A program made the translations under genes and the position numbers. The notes below the pieces were generated by a model that searched no databases, was not told where the DNA came from, and saw nothing but the letters and a program-made list of their open reading frames with translations. 64,000 nucleotides of DNA from Atopostipes suicloacalis DSM 15692 (GTDB lineage: Bacteria > Bacillota > Bacilli > Lactobacillales > Carnobacteriaceae_A), in contig NZ_FQUF01000002.1 in assembly GCF_900129085.1 (NCBI RefSeq), forward strand, positions 42,786 to 106,785. The letters are read 5' to 3'. The first letter of the stretch is position 1; each line of letters starts with the position of its first letter. Positions 37,267-48,489 of this stretch are shown piece after piece.

Positions 37267-37295
37267 TTGACATTTGTCCCGCTTGCTGGTATATT
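37267..37295 (+). promoter_or_regulatory. Second promoter of cggR-gapA operon
   Basis: Consensus -35 TTGACA 37267-37272, 17-bp spacer, TATATT 37290-37295. Transcription would start near 37302, only about 27 bases before cggR. Confidence 0.65.
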
Positions 37296-37328
37296 TATAC
37301 ATGTGAGGCAGGCGAGAGGGAGTGTACA

Positions 37329-38363
37329 ATGTTATCCGTAATAAAAAAAGTACTTCCTGATGCTTATGAATTATTGTTGAGACGTTATCACATTCTTAAC
37401 GTGATTAGCCAAGAAGGCCCCATTGGTCGAAGACTACTTTCAGAAAAAGTTCAACTTACTGAACGATCCATTCGAAGTGAAGTAGAAATATTAAAAAAAT
37501 CGAATTTAATTTCTACGACAAAGGCGGGAATGTTATTAACTGCTGAAGGACTCGATACACTCAATCAGTTGAGAGAGTTATTAGAAGAGCAAAATTATTT
37601 GCTTGAGTTACAGGATAAATTGGCTAAACATTTAGATATCCAATCTTGTTCAATCGTTCCTGGTAATTTTGATAAAGACTATAAAATTCTTTCCACTATG
37701 GCGGAAAGAACAACAGAGATCATCAATCATTTACTAGGCGAAGGCGAACAGATTATAGCTGTAATGGGAGGTACGACTTTAAACGAAGTCGCCAACCATA
37801 TGGATGCCAACTTAGGCTATAACCGAGAATTATTGTTTGTTCCAGCTCGTGGTGGGCTTGGAGACGATGCAATGATTGAAGCAAATGTGATTGCTCAAAG
37901 AATGGCTCAACAAACAGGAGGACAAAGTCACGGGCTATATGCACCAGAACATGTTCACAAGAAAATTTATGAAGAATTACTGAAAGAGCCAGAGATCAAA
38001 AAGACATTAGAAATAGTTGAAAGTGCCTCGCTAATTTTGTACAGTATAGGTACCCCAATTGAGATGGCCAAACGTCGGGGACTTGAAGAAGATACGTTGA
38101 AGTTATTGAAAGAAAAAGAAGCCGTTGCAGAAGCTTTCGGAGAATTTATTAATAAAAATGGTGAAGTCATTTATAAATTGTCAAACATTGGCTTACAGTC
38201 TTCATCACTCAAAAAGATCGAACATATCGTCACCGTAGCAGGTGGAAAACGAAAAGCGAATGCAATCAATGCGTATTTAAAGACTGCTCCATCCCATACG
38301 TGGTTAATCACAGATGAAGCAGCAGCAAATGAGATTTTAAATGGGGGAAACCCTTTAAAATAA
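37329..38363 (+). CDS. cggR: CggR, central glycolytic genes regulator
   Basis: SorC/DeoR-type repressor of the gapA operon; in Bacillus, fructose-1,6-bisphosphate releases it from DNA. The 344-residue protein has an N-terminal winged helix (RRLLSEKVQLTERSIRSEVE, about residues 38-57) and a C-terminal sugar-phosphate-binding domain (VMGGTTLNEVANHM; FVPARGGLGDDAMIEAN). ATG 37329 follows GAGAGGGAG by six or seven bases; an upstream in-frame GTG at 37263 would lie in the promoter. Autoregulation is expected as the first gene of its operon. Confidence 0.94.
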   Translation: MLSVIKKVLPDAYELLLRRYHILNVISQEGPIGRRLLSEKVQLTERSIRSEVEILKKSNLISTTKAGMLLTAEGLDTLNQLRELLEEQNYLLELQDKLAKHLDIQSCSIVPGNFDKDYKILSTMAERTTEIINHLLGEGEQIIAVMGGTTLNEVANHMDANLGYNRELLFVPARGGLGDDAMIEANVIAQRMAQQTGGQSHGLYAPEHVHKKIYEELLKEPEIKKTLEIVESASLILYSIGTPIEMAKRRGLEEDTLKLLKEKEAVAEAFGEFINKNGEVIYKLSNIGLQSSSLKKIEHIVTVAGGKRKANAINAYLKTAPSHTWLITDEAAANEILNGGNPLK

Positions 38364-38397
38364 AAAAAGGTAAGATTTTCTAAGGAGGAAATCATTT

Positions 38398-39399
38398 ATG
38401 ACAACAAAAGTAGCAATTAATGGTTTTGGTCGTATTGGACGTCTAATGTTACGACGTTTATTAGAAACAGGTAGTGACTTAGAGGTTGTTGCAGTTAACG
38501 ACTTAACAGATAACGATAATTTAGCATATCTATTCAAATACGATACTGCATTTGGAACATTTGACGGTACAGTTGAAGCTAAAGGCGACGCAATCGTTAT
38601 TGATGGTAAAGAAATTAAAGCTTACGAAGAAGCAGATGCAAGCAAATTACCTTGGGGCGACCTAGGAATTGACATTGTTTTAGAATGTACAGGATTCTAT
38701 ACAAGCGTTGAAAAATCACAAGCTCATATTGATGCTGGTGCAAAACGCGTATTAATTTCAGCTCCTGCTAGCGATGCAAAAATGGTTGTTTTCGGAGTTA
38801 ATGACGATGAAATTACTGCAGAAGATACAATTATCTCAGCAGCTTCATGTACTACAAACTCTTTAGCACCCGTTGTTAAAGTATTAAATGACAACTTCAA
38901 AATTAAAGCAGGTAACATGGTTACTGTTCATGCTTACACAGCTACACAAGCATTACAAGATTCACCAAACGGTAAATTCCGTAGTGGACGTGCAGCAGCA
39001 CAAAACATTATTCCTGCAACTACAGGTGCAGCTAAAGCAATTGGTAAAGTAATTCCTGAAGTTGATGGATTATTAGACGGTTCTGCTTTACGTGTTCCAA
39101 CAATTACTGGTTCACACACAATTCTTTACTCATTGTTAGAAGAAAAAACAACGGTTGAAGAAATCAATGCAAAAATGAAAGATTTCTCTAACCCAGCATT
39201 TGCTTACAATGAAGATGAAATTGTTTCTTCAGACATTGTTGGTTTACCAGCAGGATCAGTATTTGATGCAACACTAACAGAAATCCAAGAATCAGAAGAT
39301 GGATCACAATTAGTTAAAACTGTTGCATGGTACGATAACGAGTATGGATTTGTTTCAAACATGGCTCGTACGTTAGAACATTTTGCAGAATTAGGTTAA
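38398..39399 (+). CDS. gapA: Glyceraldehyde-3-phosphate dehydrogenase
   Basis: NAD-dependent glycolytic dehydrogenase. The 333-residue protein has the Rossmann start [15 protein letters not shown], catalytic Cys151 in [12 protein letters not shown], and the C-terminal WYDNEYGF. Codon use is notably uniform, consistent with very high expression, and AAGGAGG lies 8 bases before ATG. A terminator directly after gapA should make it more abundant than the rest of the operon. Confidence 0.97.
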   Translation: MTTKVAINGFGRIGRLMLRRLLETGSDLEVVAVNDLTDNDNLAYLFKYDTAFGTFDGTVEAKGDAIVIDGKEIKAYEEADASKLPWGDLGIDIVLECTGFYTSVEKSQAHIDAGAKRVLISAPASDAKMVVFGVNDDEITAEDTIISAASCTTNSLAPVVKVLNDNFKIKAGNMVTVHAYTATQALQDSPNGKFRSGRAAAQNIIPATTGAAKAIGKVIPEVDGLLDGSALRVPTITGSHTILYSLLEEKTTVEEINAKMKDFSNPAFAYNEDEIVSSDIVGLPAGSVFDATLTEIQESEDGSQLVKTVAWYDNEYGFVSNMARTLEHFAELG

Positions 39400-39430
39400 T
39401 TCAGTCAACAAATAAAATTTTTAAAGCTTT

Positions 39431-39467
39431 AAAAAGCGGGAAGCGATCGCGCTTCCTGCTTTTTTTA
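39431..39467 (+). terminator. Terminator or attenuator after gapA
   Basis: AAAAAGCGGGAAGC (39431-39444) pairs with GCTTCCTGCTTTTT (39451-39464), one wobble, followed by more T. Only 42 bases remain before pgk and no promoter is visible there, so partial read-through is likely. Confidence 0.88.
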
Positions 39468-39508
39468 ATGAAGAAAATTTATGAATGATAAAAGAATGAG
39501 GGAGAAGT

Positions 39509-40696
39509 ATGGCTAAAAAATCAGTAAAAGACTTAGATTTAAAAGGAAAAAAAGTACTGGTTCGTGCAGACTTTAACGTGCCAATGAAAGATGGCGAGAT
39601 TACTAACGATAACCGTATTCAAGCAGCACTTCCTACAATTGAATATATCCTAAATGAAGGCGGAAAAGTTATTGTATTTTCTCACTTAGGTCGTATTAAA
39701 ACAGAAGAAGATAAAGCTAAAAATACTTTACGACCTGTTTCAGAGCGTTTAAGTGAACTTCTAGGGAAAGACGTTACATTTATTCCAGAAACACGTGGTG
39801 AAGCATTAGAAGACGCTGTTGATGAATTAAAGAATGGCGAAGTTCTCATGTTTGAAAACACACGTTTTGAAGATTTAGATGGTAAAAAAGAAAGTGGCAA
39901 CGACCCAGAATTAGGTAAATATTGGGCAAGCTTAGGCGATGTATTTGTTAATGACGCTTTCGGTACAGCTCACCGTGCACATGCTTCAAACGTAGGAATT
40001 GCTTCAAACGTTGAATCAGCTGCTGGCTTCTTAGTCCAAAAAGAAATTGACTTTATCGGTGGAGCAGTAGATAACCCAGAACGTCCATTTGTTGCTATTT
40101 TAGGTGGAGCAAAAGTTTCTGATAAAATTGGAGTTATTGAAAACTTATTAGAAAAAGCAGATAAAGTTCTAATCGGTGGAGGAATGGCTTATACATTCTT
40201 CAAAGCTCAAGGAAAAGAAATTGGAACTTCATTATTAGAAGAAGACAAAGTAGACTTAGCTGGTTCTTTACTTGAAAAAGCAGGCGACAAACTTGTTTTA
40301 CCAGTTGATAATGTGGTAGCATCAGAATTTGATAATGATTCTCCATCAGAAGTCGTTGAAGGAAATATTCCAGCCGATAAAATGGGCTTAGACATTGGAC
40401 CAAAAACCATTGAGCTATTTAAAGAAGAATTAAAAGGCGCAAAAACAGTGGTATGGAATGGACCAATGGGTGTGTTTGAAATGTCAAACTTTGCGAAAGG
40501 TACAGAAGAACTTTCTAGAATCTTAGCTGAATTAGAAGGAGCTACAACTATTGTTGGTGGGGGAGACTCAGCAACAGCTGTACAACAATTAGGTTTTGAA
40601 GATGACTTTAGTCATATTTCAACCGGTGGTGGCGCAAGTTTAGAATATTTAGAAGGTAAAGAATTACCAGGAATTTCTTCTATCTCTGATAAGTAA
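39509..40696 (+). CDS. pgk: Phosphoglycerate kinase
   Basis: Transfers phosphate from 1,3-bisphosphoglycerate to ADP. The 395-residue protein has the N-terminal [14 protein letters not shown], the substrate-binding arginines ([13 protein letters not shown]) and the nucleotide-binding WNGPMGVFE and [16 protein letters not shown] precedes ATG 39509. Second enzyme of the operon. Confidence 0.97.
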   Translation: MAKKSVKDLDLKGKKVLVRADFNVPMKDGEITNDNRIQAALPTIEYILNEGGKVIVFSHLGRIKTEEDKAKNTLRPVSERLSELLGKDVTFIPETRGEALEDAVDELKNGEVLMFENTRFEDLDGKKESGNDPELGKYWASLGDVFVNDAFGTAHRAHASNVGIASNVESAAGFLVQKEIDFIGGAVDNPERPFVAILGGAKVSDKIGVIENLLEKADKVLIGGGMAYTFFKAQGKEIGTSLLEEDKVDLAGSLLEKAGDKLVLPVDNVVASEFDNDSPSEVVEGNIPADKMGLDIGPKTIELFKEELKGAKTVVWNGPMGVFEMSNFAKGTEELSRILAELEGATTIVGGGDSATAVQQLGFEDDFSHISTGGGASLEYLEGKELPGISSISDK

Positions 40697-40789
40697 GAAT
40701 CGAAATTTCTTTAATTGAAAGAACCTTTGACCCATATGAGATCATTTTTTATGGGAAATAGGGAAATAATTGATTGGAAAGGTGATATT

Positions 40790-41554
40790 GTGAGAAAACC
40801 AATTATCGCAGGAAATTGGAAAATGAACAAAACACTCGCTGAAGCAGAGGAATTCGTTCAAGCAGTTAAAAATAATATTCCAGCAAATGATGTTGTAGAT
40901 GCCGTTGTAGGTGCACCAAACATTTTCACTCAAAAATTAGTGGAATGGACAGAAGGTACTGATTTAAAAGTAGCCGCACAAAATAGCTACTTTGAAGATG
41001 AAGGTGCCTTTACAGGAGAAACAAGTCCTAAAGCACTTGCTGACTTAGGAACAGATTATGTTATTATTGGCCACTCAGAACGTCGAGATATTTTTGGAGA
41101 AACAGACGAAGAAGTCAATAAAAAAGCTCACGCTGTTTTCAACCATAAGATGTTACCTATTATCTGTGTGGGTGAATCTTTAGACCAACGTGAAGCTGGA
41201 GAAACAAATGAATGGGTTTCTGGTCAAGTAAAAGCAGCTCTTGAAGGCTTAACAGCTGAACAAGTAAAAGAATTAGTTCTTGCTTACGAACCTATTTGGG
41301 CAATTGGTACAGGTAAAACAGCAACATCTGAACAAGCAAATGATACAATCAAAGTCATTCGCGAAACGGTTCAAGAATTATATGACGAAGAAACTGCAGA
41401 AGCTGTTCGTATTCAGTATGGCGGTTCTGTAAAACCTGACAATATTGCTGAATTATTGGATCAGTCAGATATCGATGGTGCGCTTGTTGGTGGTGCTAGC
41501 TTAGAAGCTGACTCATTCTTAAAACTATTAGAGGCGGCGGATAATAATGACTAA
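40790..41554 (+). CDS. tpiA: Triosephosphate isomerase
   Basis: Interconverts dihydroxyacetone phosphate and glyceraldehyde-3-phosphate. The 254-residue product starts [14 protein letters not shown], with catalytic His in IIGHSERR and Glu in [16 protein letters not shown] 40790 follows AAAGGTGA by five bases; the longer frame from 40715 would add 25 residues unlike any TpiA. It overlaps gpmI by 8 bp. Confidence 0.96.
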   Translation: MRKPIIAGNWKMNKTLAEAEEFVQAVKNNIPANDVVDAVVGAPNIFTQKLVEWTEGTDLKVAAQNSYFEDEGAFTGETSPKALADLGTDYVIIGHSERRDIFGETDEEVNKKAHAVFNHKMLPIICVGESLDQREAGETNEWVSGQVKAALEGLTAEQVKELVLAYEPIWAIGTGKTATSEQANDTIKVIRETVQELYDEETAEAVRIQYGGSVKPDNIAELLDQSDIDGALVGGASLEADSFLKLLEAADNND

Positions 41555-43073
41555 ATCACCAGTAGCCATCATCATTTTAGATGGTTTTGGATGGCGAGAA
41601 GACGACCATGGAAATGCAGTCAACCAAGCAAATAAACCAAACTTTGATCGTTATTGGAATGAATTTCCACATAATACGATGCAAGCTTCTGGTTTAGCGG
41701 TTGGGTTACCTGAAGGACAAATGGGGAACTCTGAAGTTGGACATACCAATATTGGTGCAGGACGAATTGTTTATCAAAGTATTACACGTATTGATAAAGC
41801 TATCGCAGATGGTGACTTTGCCAAAAACGATGTGCTACTAAATACGTTTAATCATGTAAAAGAAAATGATTCAGCTCTTCATTTATTTGGTTTAGTGTCT
41901 GACGGTGGCGTGCATTCGCATCAAAGACAGTTAAATGCAATCATCCAAGATGCAAAAAGCAATGGGATCGAACGAATTTATATTCATGCATTTACTGATG
42001 GTCGTGACGTTGCACCAGATTCTGGAGCGGATTCGATTAAAAAATTACAAGAATTTTTAGCTGCAGAAGGCGTTGGTGAAATTGCTACGGTTTCTGGACG
42101 TTTTTACGCAATGGACCGAGACAATCGCTGGCCTCGAATTAAGAAAGCTTACGATGCGATTTATCATGGGGAAGGGAACCATGCAGAAGATCCTGTAGAA
42201 GCAGTCAAAAATAGTTATAAAGAAGAAGTTTTTGACGAGTTTATTATTCCAACAGTTATCGAAAAAGATGGTCAACCGATTGCAAAAGTTGAAGATAATG
42301 ACGCAATTATCTTCTTTAACTTCCGACCAGACCGTGCGATTCAATTGTCCCGCGCGATATCGGAAGAAAACTTTAGTGAATTTGATTTAGGAGAAAAACC
42401 TAAAGGCGTCTTTTTAGCAACCATGACCAACTATACCGATGAGATGAATGCGGAAGTTCTTTTCCCACCACAATTGATGAAAAATGTTTTGGGTGAAGTA
42501 TTGTCTGATGCCGACATGGACCAAGTTCGTGTGGCTGAAACGGAAAAATTCCCGCATGTCACATTCTTTATGAATGGTGGCGTCCATGAAGAATATCCTA
42601 AGGAAAGTCGTATCTTAGTGCCTTCACCACAAGTTGAAACCTATGATTTACAACCTGAAATGAGTGCCTATGAAGTAGCGGACACATTGATTGAAGGAAT
42701 TGATGAAGATAAATACGATGCGATTATCTTAAACTTCGCTAACCCTGATATGGTTGGACATTCTGGTAAACTAGATGCTACAATCAAAGCAGTAGAAGCA
42801 ACGGATGAGAATCTAGGTCGTGTTGTGGATAAAATTCTTGAAAAAGATGGTTATGCCATTATCTTTGCCGATCATGGAAATGCGGATACAGTAATTACGG
42901 ACGATGAGCAACCACATACTGCTCATACGACGGTTCCGGTTCCTGTGATTGTGACGAAAAAAGGTTTAACGTTACGTGGTGACGGAAAATTAGCGGATGT
43001 TGCCCCTACTATGCTTGAATTATTAGGGATAGAACAACCTGCTGAGATGACTGGTCAAAGCTTAATTAAATAA
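41547..43073 (+). CDS. gpmI: 2,3-bisphosphoglycerate-independent phosphoglycerate mutase
   Basis: Manganese enzyme converting 3- to 2-phosphoglycerate through a phosphoserine. The 508-residue protein begins with the metal motif [10 protein letters not shown], has the catalytic Ser62 in [10 protein letters not shown], and the C-terminal metal ligands in [10 protein letters not shown] and HTAHTT. The start lies inside tpiA (8-bp overlap) behind GGCGG. Mn dependence links this step to metal supply; a separate cofactor-dependent mutase-like gene lies at 51442. Confidence 0.96.
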   Translation: MTKSPVAIIILDGFGWREDDHGNAVNQANKPNFDRYWNEFPHNTMQASGLAVGLPEGQMGNSEVGHTNIGAGRIVYQSITRIDKAIADGDFAKNDVLLNTFNHVKENDSALHLFGLVSDGGVHSHQRQLNAIIQDAKSNGIERIYIHAFTDGRDVAPDSGADSIKKLQEFLAAEGVGEIATVSGRFYAMDRDNRWPRIKKAYDAIYHGEGNHAEDPVEAVKNSYKEEVFDEFIIPTVIEKDGQPIAKVEDNDAIIFFNFRPDRAIQLSRAISEENFSEFDLGEKPKGVFLATMTNYTDEMNAEVLFPPQLMKNVLGEVLSDADMDQVRVAETEKFPHVTFFMNGGVHEEYPKESRILVPSPQVETYDLQPEMSAYEVADTLIEGIDEDKYDAIILNFANPDMVGHSGKLDATIKAVEATDENLGRVVDKILEKDGYAIIFADHGNADTVITDDEQPHTAHTTVPVPVIVTKKGLTLRGDGKLADVAPTMLELLGIEQPAEMTGQSLIK

Positions 43074-43136
43074 GGTTATTCATTTAGCGAATATTTGTAT
43101 TCGTTAAAAATAAAAGGTAAAATAAAAAATGTTATC

Positions 43137-44489
<1,353 letters not shown>

Positions 44490-44527
44490 TTCAACTCTTT
44501 AAGTAAAAGAATAAAATTCAATCCAAG

Positions 44528-44565
44528 ACAGCCTTATACCCTTTTGGTATAGGGCTGTTTTTTTT
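44528..44565 (+). terminator. Terminator of the glycolytic operon
   Basis: ACAGCCTTATACC (44528-44540) pairs with GGTATAGGGCTGT (44546-44558) with one wobble, then eight T. Confidence 0.93.
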
Positions 44566-44623
44566 GGATAGAACATCAGCGATATCCAATATTGCATAAC
44601 CATTAAGCGTGAATGCACATGCT

Positions 44624-44652
44624 TTGACATGAAAAAGGGTTTAATTTAAACT
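44624..44652 (+). promoter_or_regulatory. Promoter of the PepSY lipoprotein gene
   Basis: Consensus -35 TTGACA 44624-44629, 17-bp spacer, TAAACT 44647-44652. Leader of about 77 bases to the start codon. Confidence 0.6.
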
Positions 44653-44735
44653 GTAGATGAGATTAAATGATGGCTTAAACAGGGAAATGCTCTTTGGAAT
44701 AGCCCAAAACGATTTAAAGATAAGGAGAAGAGATT

Positions 44736-45413
44736 ATGGATACAACAATTTTTAGAAAGTGGAAATTAGGCTTTGTCTCTCTTTCAGCGCTTGCACTTTT
44801 AGCCGCTTGTGGAACAGACAATGATCCCTTGCCTGATACCGAAACGCCGGATACAACCGAAGAACCCGCAGAGGATCCAGCAGATACTGAAAATGGAACC
44901 GATGAACAAACGGATGATCAAACAGGCGAAGAAGAAACAACGGATTCATCTGATACAGCAGGTACGGAAGACACGGAAACAGGCACAGCTTCAGAAGGTC
45001 TCCTTTCAATGACCTTTCAAATATCACTAGAAGACGCGGTCCAAACTTTCCATGACACATTTGGTGAGACCGTAAATATTGAAGAAGTCGAATTTGATGA
45101 GGATCATGGAGAATACTATTACGAAATCGAAGGTTGGGAAGGAACTACAGAATATAAATTAGATATTCATGCCAATACCGGAGATATTCGCAAAGAAAAA
45201 ACCAAAGAAAATCAAGATCCGGATGATGAGATCTTAGAAATCGAAAATTATATTACGCCAGAAGAAGCTATGCAAGCAGCTGTTGATGCTTCCTCAACAG
45301 ATTTTGTTGAAGAATGGACCTTAGAGTTCGAAGATGGACGCCCAGTTTACGATATTGATTTACAAGGCGCTGACGACATAGAAATAGATGCTGAAACAGG
45401 TGAAGTGCATTAA
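44736..45413 (+). CDS. PepSY-domain lipoprotein with acidic linker
   Basis: Exported lipoprotein of unknown function. The signal peptide ends in lipobox LLAAC at about residue 25. Residues 27-88 are a low-complexity linker rich in Asp, Glu, Thr and Pro. The rest holds two PepSY-like modules (about 95-150, with ISLEDAVQTFHDTFGE and YYEIEGW ... YKLDIHANTGDI; and about 165-225, with ITPEEAMQAAVDA and DIEIDAETGEVH). PepSY domains are thought to inhibit or chaperone secreted proteases. AAGGAGA precedes ATG. It forms its own transcription unit. Confidence 0.85.
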   Translation: MDTTIFRKWKLGFVSLSALALLAACGTDNDPLPDTETPDTTEEPAEDPADTENGTDEQTDDQTGEEETTDSSDTAGTEDTETGTASEGLLSMTFQISLEDAVQTFHDTFGETVNIEEVEFDEDHGEYYYEIEGWEGTTEYKLDIHANTGDIRKEKTKENQDPDDEILEIENYITPEEAMQAAVDASSTDFVEEWTLEFEDGRPVYDIDLQGADDIEIDAETGEVH

Positions 45414-45476
45414 TTCTTAGTCAAAGCCTCTTCCTTGGGTAAAACACTAGTTAGATAGTTTTTCTAATAAGTTTAA

Positions 45477-45508
45477 AAGAAGATGCATCTACTTTGCATC
45501 TTCTTTTT
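45477..45508 (+). terminator. Terminator of the PepSY gene
   Basis: AAGAAGATGCA (45477-45487) pairs perfectly with TGCATCTTCTT (45495-45505), 7-base loop, T-run to 45508. Confidence 0.92.
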
Positions 45509-45671
45509 CGTATTTCCGAGGGAGGGGCTTTCTTTATAAAGACGAAAACAAAAGAATTTGTCTGAAAACTATGTGTATAATGTTTCTCGGAAAGACCAAT
45601 ATATATAATTAGACAAAAAGAAAGAAGACCTCTATTCTAAAATCACTACAACAATAGAAAGAGGTCTCCTT

Positions 45672-47069
45672 ATGGATAATATTATATCAGAAATTGTAGA
45701 GATTATACATCACAACCAGTCGCTTATTGACATTGAAATGGCTATGGATACCTATTTTATGGAGATTCTGAGTCAATTATTTTCCAAAGCACTCGAACGT
45801 ATCGACTTGGAATTAATTCTGGACTACAAGGATAAAGGCTTTGAAATTGACCGGATTGAAGAGCGAACTGTTCAATTCAGCTTTGGACCAGTGGTCTTAA
45901 AAAGACGCCGTATGCGCAAAAAGGGTGAGAAAAGTATTGTCCCTTTAGATATAGCTATCGGTTTAGAGAAACACAAGCGATACTCACCTTTGGTGGAGAT
46001 GAAGGCTGTGACATTAGCCTCTGACTCGGTTTACCGAAAGGCTTCTGATGCGATTGAACTATTAACGCCCTTATCGATTAGTCATGGAGCGATTCATTCA
46101 ATGACACAAAGAATTGGAGAAACCATTCAAAAATGGACAGATGAAGCGCCTCTTCATGATGAAACATCCATCAGAGACAAGAAAAAAGTCCCTGTACTCT
46201 TTATTGAGGGAGACGGCTTACTACTGAAGGGCTCTAAAGAAAACCGTCCGCAGCTGCATCGTGTACAGATTCATGAAGGGGTCACTGTGAACAGTAAGCG
46301 TCCAGAACTAATAAATATTTTACTCTTTGAAAGTACTGAATCAAGCCGTAAGGCTTTTGAACGCGCAGGAAAATGGTTGGAGAAAAAATATGATTTAAGG
46401 GACACCATCGTAATCTCAAACAGTGATGGTGGAAGTGGGTATGAAAGAGATAAATTTGATGCGATTATTGGTCAAACGAAGCGGCATGAGCACTTTCGAG
46501 ATCCTTACCATGTGAACAGAAAGATCAAAGAACGTCTGAGTTTTGATAAGCAAATGGCCAGCGCCATGATTCGAGCCGTCCGCTTATATGACCAGGCTCA
46601 GATTGAAGCTGTTTTAAACACGACCTTATCACGGATTGATGATGATATAAAAGAAAAAGACTACATAGAAAATGTGTATAAACTCGATCAATATATACAG
46701 CGCAATTGGGAAAGTATTAAACCGATAAGAATGAGGGGTTTACCTGTCCAAAAGGGCTTAGGTGTTTGTGAAAGCAATCATCGACCGTTTAGTTATCGCA
46801 TGAAACACCAAGGGCGAGGTTTTACTAAAAAAGGTGCTGGAAACTTAGCAGCTGTCATCTCAGCCCGTCGAAATGGTTCATTTTTAGAAATCTTAACAAC
46901 TGAACTGCCAGTGCTGAAAGAAGAAGGAAATAATCAATTTAAATCTGCCGTAAGAAACGCTTTGAAGAAAGGGAAAGTCCAACCTTCACGAGGTGCGGTA
47001 ACAGGTAGAATCGCAAATTATGGGCCAACTTCTAGTCCTATGGGACGATTGGCAGGCATGTTTAGGTAG
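45672..47069 (+). CDS. ISLre2-family (UPF0236) transposase
   Basis: The 465-residue protein matches the ISLre2 transposase family by its layout: an N-terminal helical part, the segment FGPVVLKRRRMRKKG, a central region with ISNSDGGSGYERDKFDAI (around a conserved acidic catalytic segment, about residues 247-264) and a C-terminal CESNHRPFSYRMKHQGRG. The frame is uninterrupted, so the element may still be active. GAAAGAGG lies before ATG 45672. It encodes no accessory gene. Confidence 0.92.
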   Translation: MDNIISEIVEIIHHNQSLIDIEMAMDTYFMEILSQLFSKALERIDLELILDYKDKGFEIDRIEERTVQFSFGPVVLKRRRMRKKGEKSIVPLDIAIGLEKHKRYSPLVEMKAVTLASDSVYRKASDAIELLTPLSISHGAIHSMTQRIGETIQKWTDEAPLHDETSIRDKKKVPVLFIEGDGLLLKGSKENRPQLHRVQIHEGVTVNSKRPELINILLFESTESSRKAFERAGKWLEKKYDLRDTIVISNSDGGSGYERDKFDAIIGQTKRHEHFRDPYHVNRKIKERLSFDKQMASAMIRAVRLYDQAQIEAVLNTTLSRIDDDIKEKDYIENVYKLDQYIQRNWESIKPIRMRGLPVQKGLGVCESNHRPFSYRMKHQGRGFTKKGAGNLAAVISARRNGSFLEILTTELPVLKEEGNNQFKSAVRNALKKGKVQPSRGAVTGRIANYGPTSSPMGRLAGMFR

Positions 47070-47074
47070 TAAGC

Positions 47075-47122
47075 CTCTTCGCTGTATTCAAATGACCCTA
47101 GTCATTTGAATACAGCGAAGAG
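47075..47122 (+). other. Perfect 22-bp hairpin at the IS 3' end
   Basis: The arm 47075-47096 pairs without mismatch with 47101-47122 around a CCTA loop. It starts five bases after the transposase stop and lacks a T-run. Such structures near IS ends can stop or slow transcription entering or leaving the element. A decayed homologous hairpin occurs at 58715-58745. Confidence 0.85.
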
Positions 47123-47273
47123 AAGTAGAATTGTGAATTGAATAAGGTCTTATTTTTTAGGAAACAGGTTTCCGAGGAAATATTGACACATACGTCTGAA
47201 AAATTCAATAGAAATCAATCTTCATTTATGTTAATCTTAGTAATGTAGAAATTTTTTGAAGGGAGTCCCGTAA

Positions 47274-47495
47274 ATGTATAATATCGTAGTCAATTTGATG
47301 CTCATTTTATCGGTGTTTTCAATTATTGTGATTGCTATGCAACCAACAAAAACTAAAAGCTCATCCAATGCTTTTATGGGGAGTAGTGAATTATTTACTA
47401 CTCAAAAAGCCAGAGGATTCGAAGCCTTTTTAATTAAGGTCACTATAGGGTGTTTAATTCTGTTTTTTGCTTTGGCCCTATTCTTACAGTTGTAA
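47274..47495 (+). CDS. secG: SecG, preprotein translocase subunit
   Basis: Small auxiliary subunit of the SecYEG channel. The 73-residue protein has two membrane segments (about 3-22 and 52-72) linked by a cytoplasmic loop with the SecG pattern KSSSNAFMGSSELFTTQKARG. GAAGGGAG precedes ATG 47274. It starts 81 bp after the IS right end, so the original promoter region may have been displaced or replaced by the insertion. Confidence 0.94.
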   Translation: MYNIVVNLMLILSVFSIIVIAMQPTKTKSSSNAFMGSSELFTTQKARGFEAFLIKVTIGCLILFFALALFLQL

Positions 47496-47514
47496 GGAAA
47501 TAGTCAAATCAGTT

Positions 47515-47594
47515 AAGCCTATCTGAGCGTTTGAAAGGAATGGGGGTTCTATTGAGGATACTTCACTTCTTTTCAATCATCGGATAGGCTTTTT
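47515..47594 (+). terminator. Terminator of secG with nested stem
   Basis: AAGCCTATC (47515-47523) pairs with GATAGGCTT (47583-47591) followed by T. Inside it, TTGAAAGGAA (47531-47540) pairs with TTCTTTTCAA (47567-47576). The result is a long two-storey hairpin rather than a simple terminator. Confidence 0.75.
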
Positions 47595-47667
47595 GTTGAA
47601 TGAAAGCAATTATTAGAGTACAGACCAAAACTATTGTAAAATGAATAAGAACTATGAGGTGGTTAGA

Positions 47668-48399
47668 ATGAATAAAAAATTAAAGTATGAAAAAAATGGA
47701 CCAAAGGCCGTAATTTTGTTTCACGCATTTACCGGAACACCGCTTGATGTGAATGCGGTAGGGAAAGCGTTAGAAAGAGAAAATTATACGGTGATTATGC
47801 CGACTTTAGATGGGCATGATTTAGACGATCCAAATGAAATTTTGAAATATGGCATTAAAGATTGGGTAAAAAATGGCGAGGAAGCCTATCAAACCTTAAA
47901 AGAGGATGGATATACTGATATTTCCGTCTTTGGCCTATCTTTAGGGGGCGTAATTGCGACACATCTCATGTTAAATGAGGACGTAAAAAGTTATGGGGTA
48001 TTTTCATCGCCGGTAATTTCAACGTCTGAAACCAATGTCCCTAAAATGTTTTGGCAATGGTACACATTCAAAATGAAAAAGCTAGGCGCTGAAGATGCAG
48101 AAATCCAAGCTAAAAAAACTGACGTCATGAATCGCGTAGAAGATATCTTAATAGGAATTAATGACTACACTGAAGAATTGTCAAAAGCTTATGATACCGT
48201 CCAACTTCCTGTCTTCATTGCACAGGGTGGAGCAGATCAAATGATTTCGGCCAAGCAGGCAGGAGCTTTCAAAGACGCATTAACCCAAGCACCTGTTGAT
48301 TTCCATTGTTATGAAGAAGCGCCTCATGTCATTACCACCGGACGCGTTGGGAAACAATTACAAAAAGACTTAATCGCATTTTTAGAAAAAAATGCCTAA
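47668..48399 (+). CDS. est: Carboxylesterase (Est30-like alpha/beta hydrolase)
   Basis: Cytoplasmic serine esterase for short-chain esters. The 243-residue protein has an N-terminal ILFHAFTGTPLDVN oxyanion region, nucleophile Ser91 in GLSLGG, an Asp in GGADQMIS near 193 and His in APHVITT near 222. ATG 47668 follows GAGGTGG; an upstream in-frame ATG at 47641 lacks a site. The secG-est-rnr-smpB order is typical for Lactobacillales and Bacilli. Confidence 0.9.
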   Translation: MNKKLKYEKNGPKAVILFHAFTGTPLDVNAVGKALERENYTVIMPTLDGHDLDDPNEILKYGIKDWVKNGEEAYQTLKEDGYTDISVFGLSLGGVIATHLMLNEDVKSYGVFSSPVISTSETNVPKMFWQWYTFKMKKLGAEDAEIQAKKTDVMNRVEDILIGINDYTEELSKAYDTVQLPVFIAQGGADQMISAKQAGAFKDALTQAPVDFHCYEEAPHVITTGRVGKQLQKDLIAFLEKNA

Positions 48400-48489
48400 A
48401 GAAAAAATGAAGAAAGACACAACTACTTTATTACAAACAAGTTGTAAAATATGAAAAGTAAGTTGTTTTAGAATGGAGGTTTTTAACGA

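Larger units (their letters stand above)
45569..47193 (+). mobile_element. ISLre2-family insertion sequence, intact
   Basis: About 1625 bp bounded by imperfect inverted repeats: ATGTGTATAATGTTTCTCGG at 45571 onward matches the reverse complement of TTTCCGAGGAAATATTGACA...CAT ending at 47191. The 9-bp direct repeat GTCTGAAAA stands immediately outside both ends (45560-45568 and 47194-47202), the target duplication expected for this family. It carries one complete transposase gene and, before its right end, a perfect 22-bp hairpin. It separates the PepSY lipoprotein gene from secG. Confidence 0.93.

Noticed and set aside
37263-37328. Extended N-terminus of CggR from GTG 37263
   Set aside because: This stretch contains the TTGACA/TATATT promoter and lacks a ribosome site; the family start is at 37329.
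40715-40789. Extended N-terminus of TpiA
   Set aside because: The added residues have no match to the family, and a proper ribosome site precedes GTG 40790.
44490-44735. Riboswitch upstream of the PepSY lipoprotein gene
   Set aside because: The region has an intrinsic terminator of the previous operon and an ordinary promoter; no aptamer pattern was recognised.
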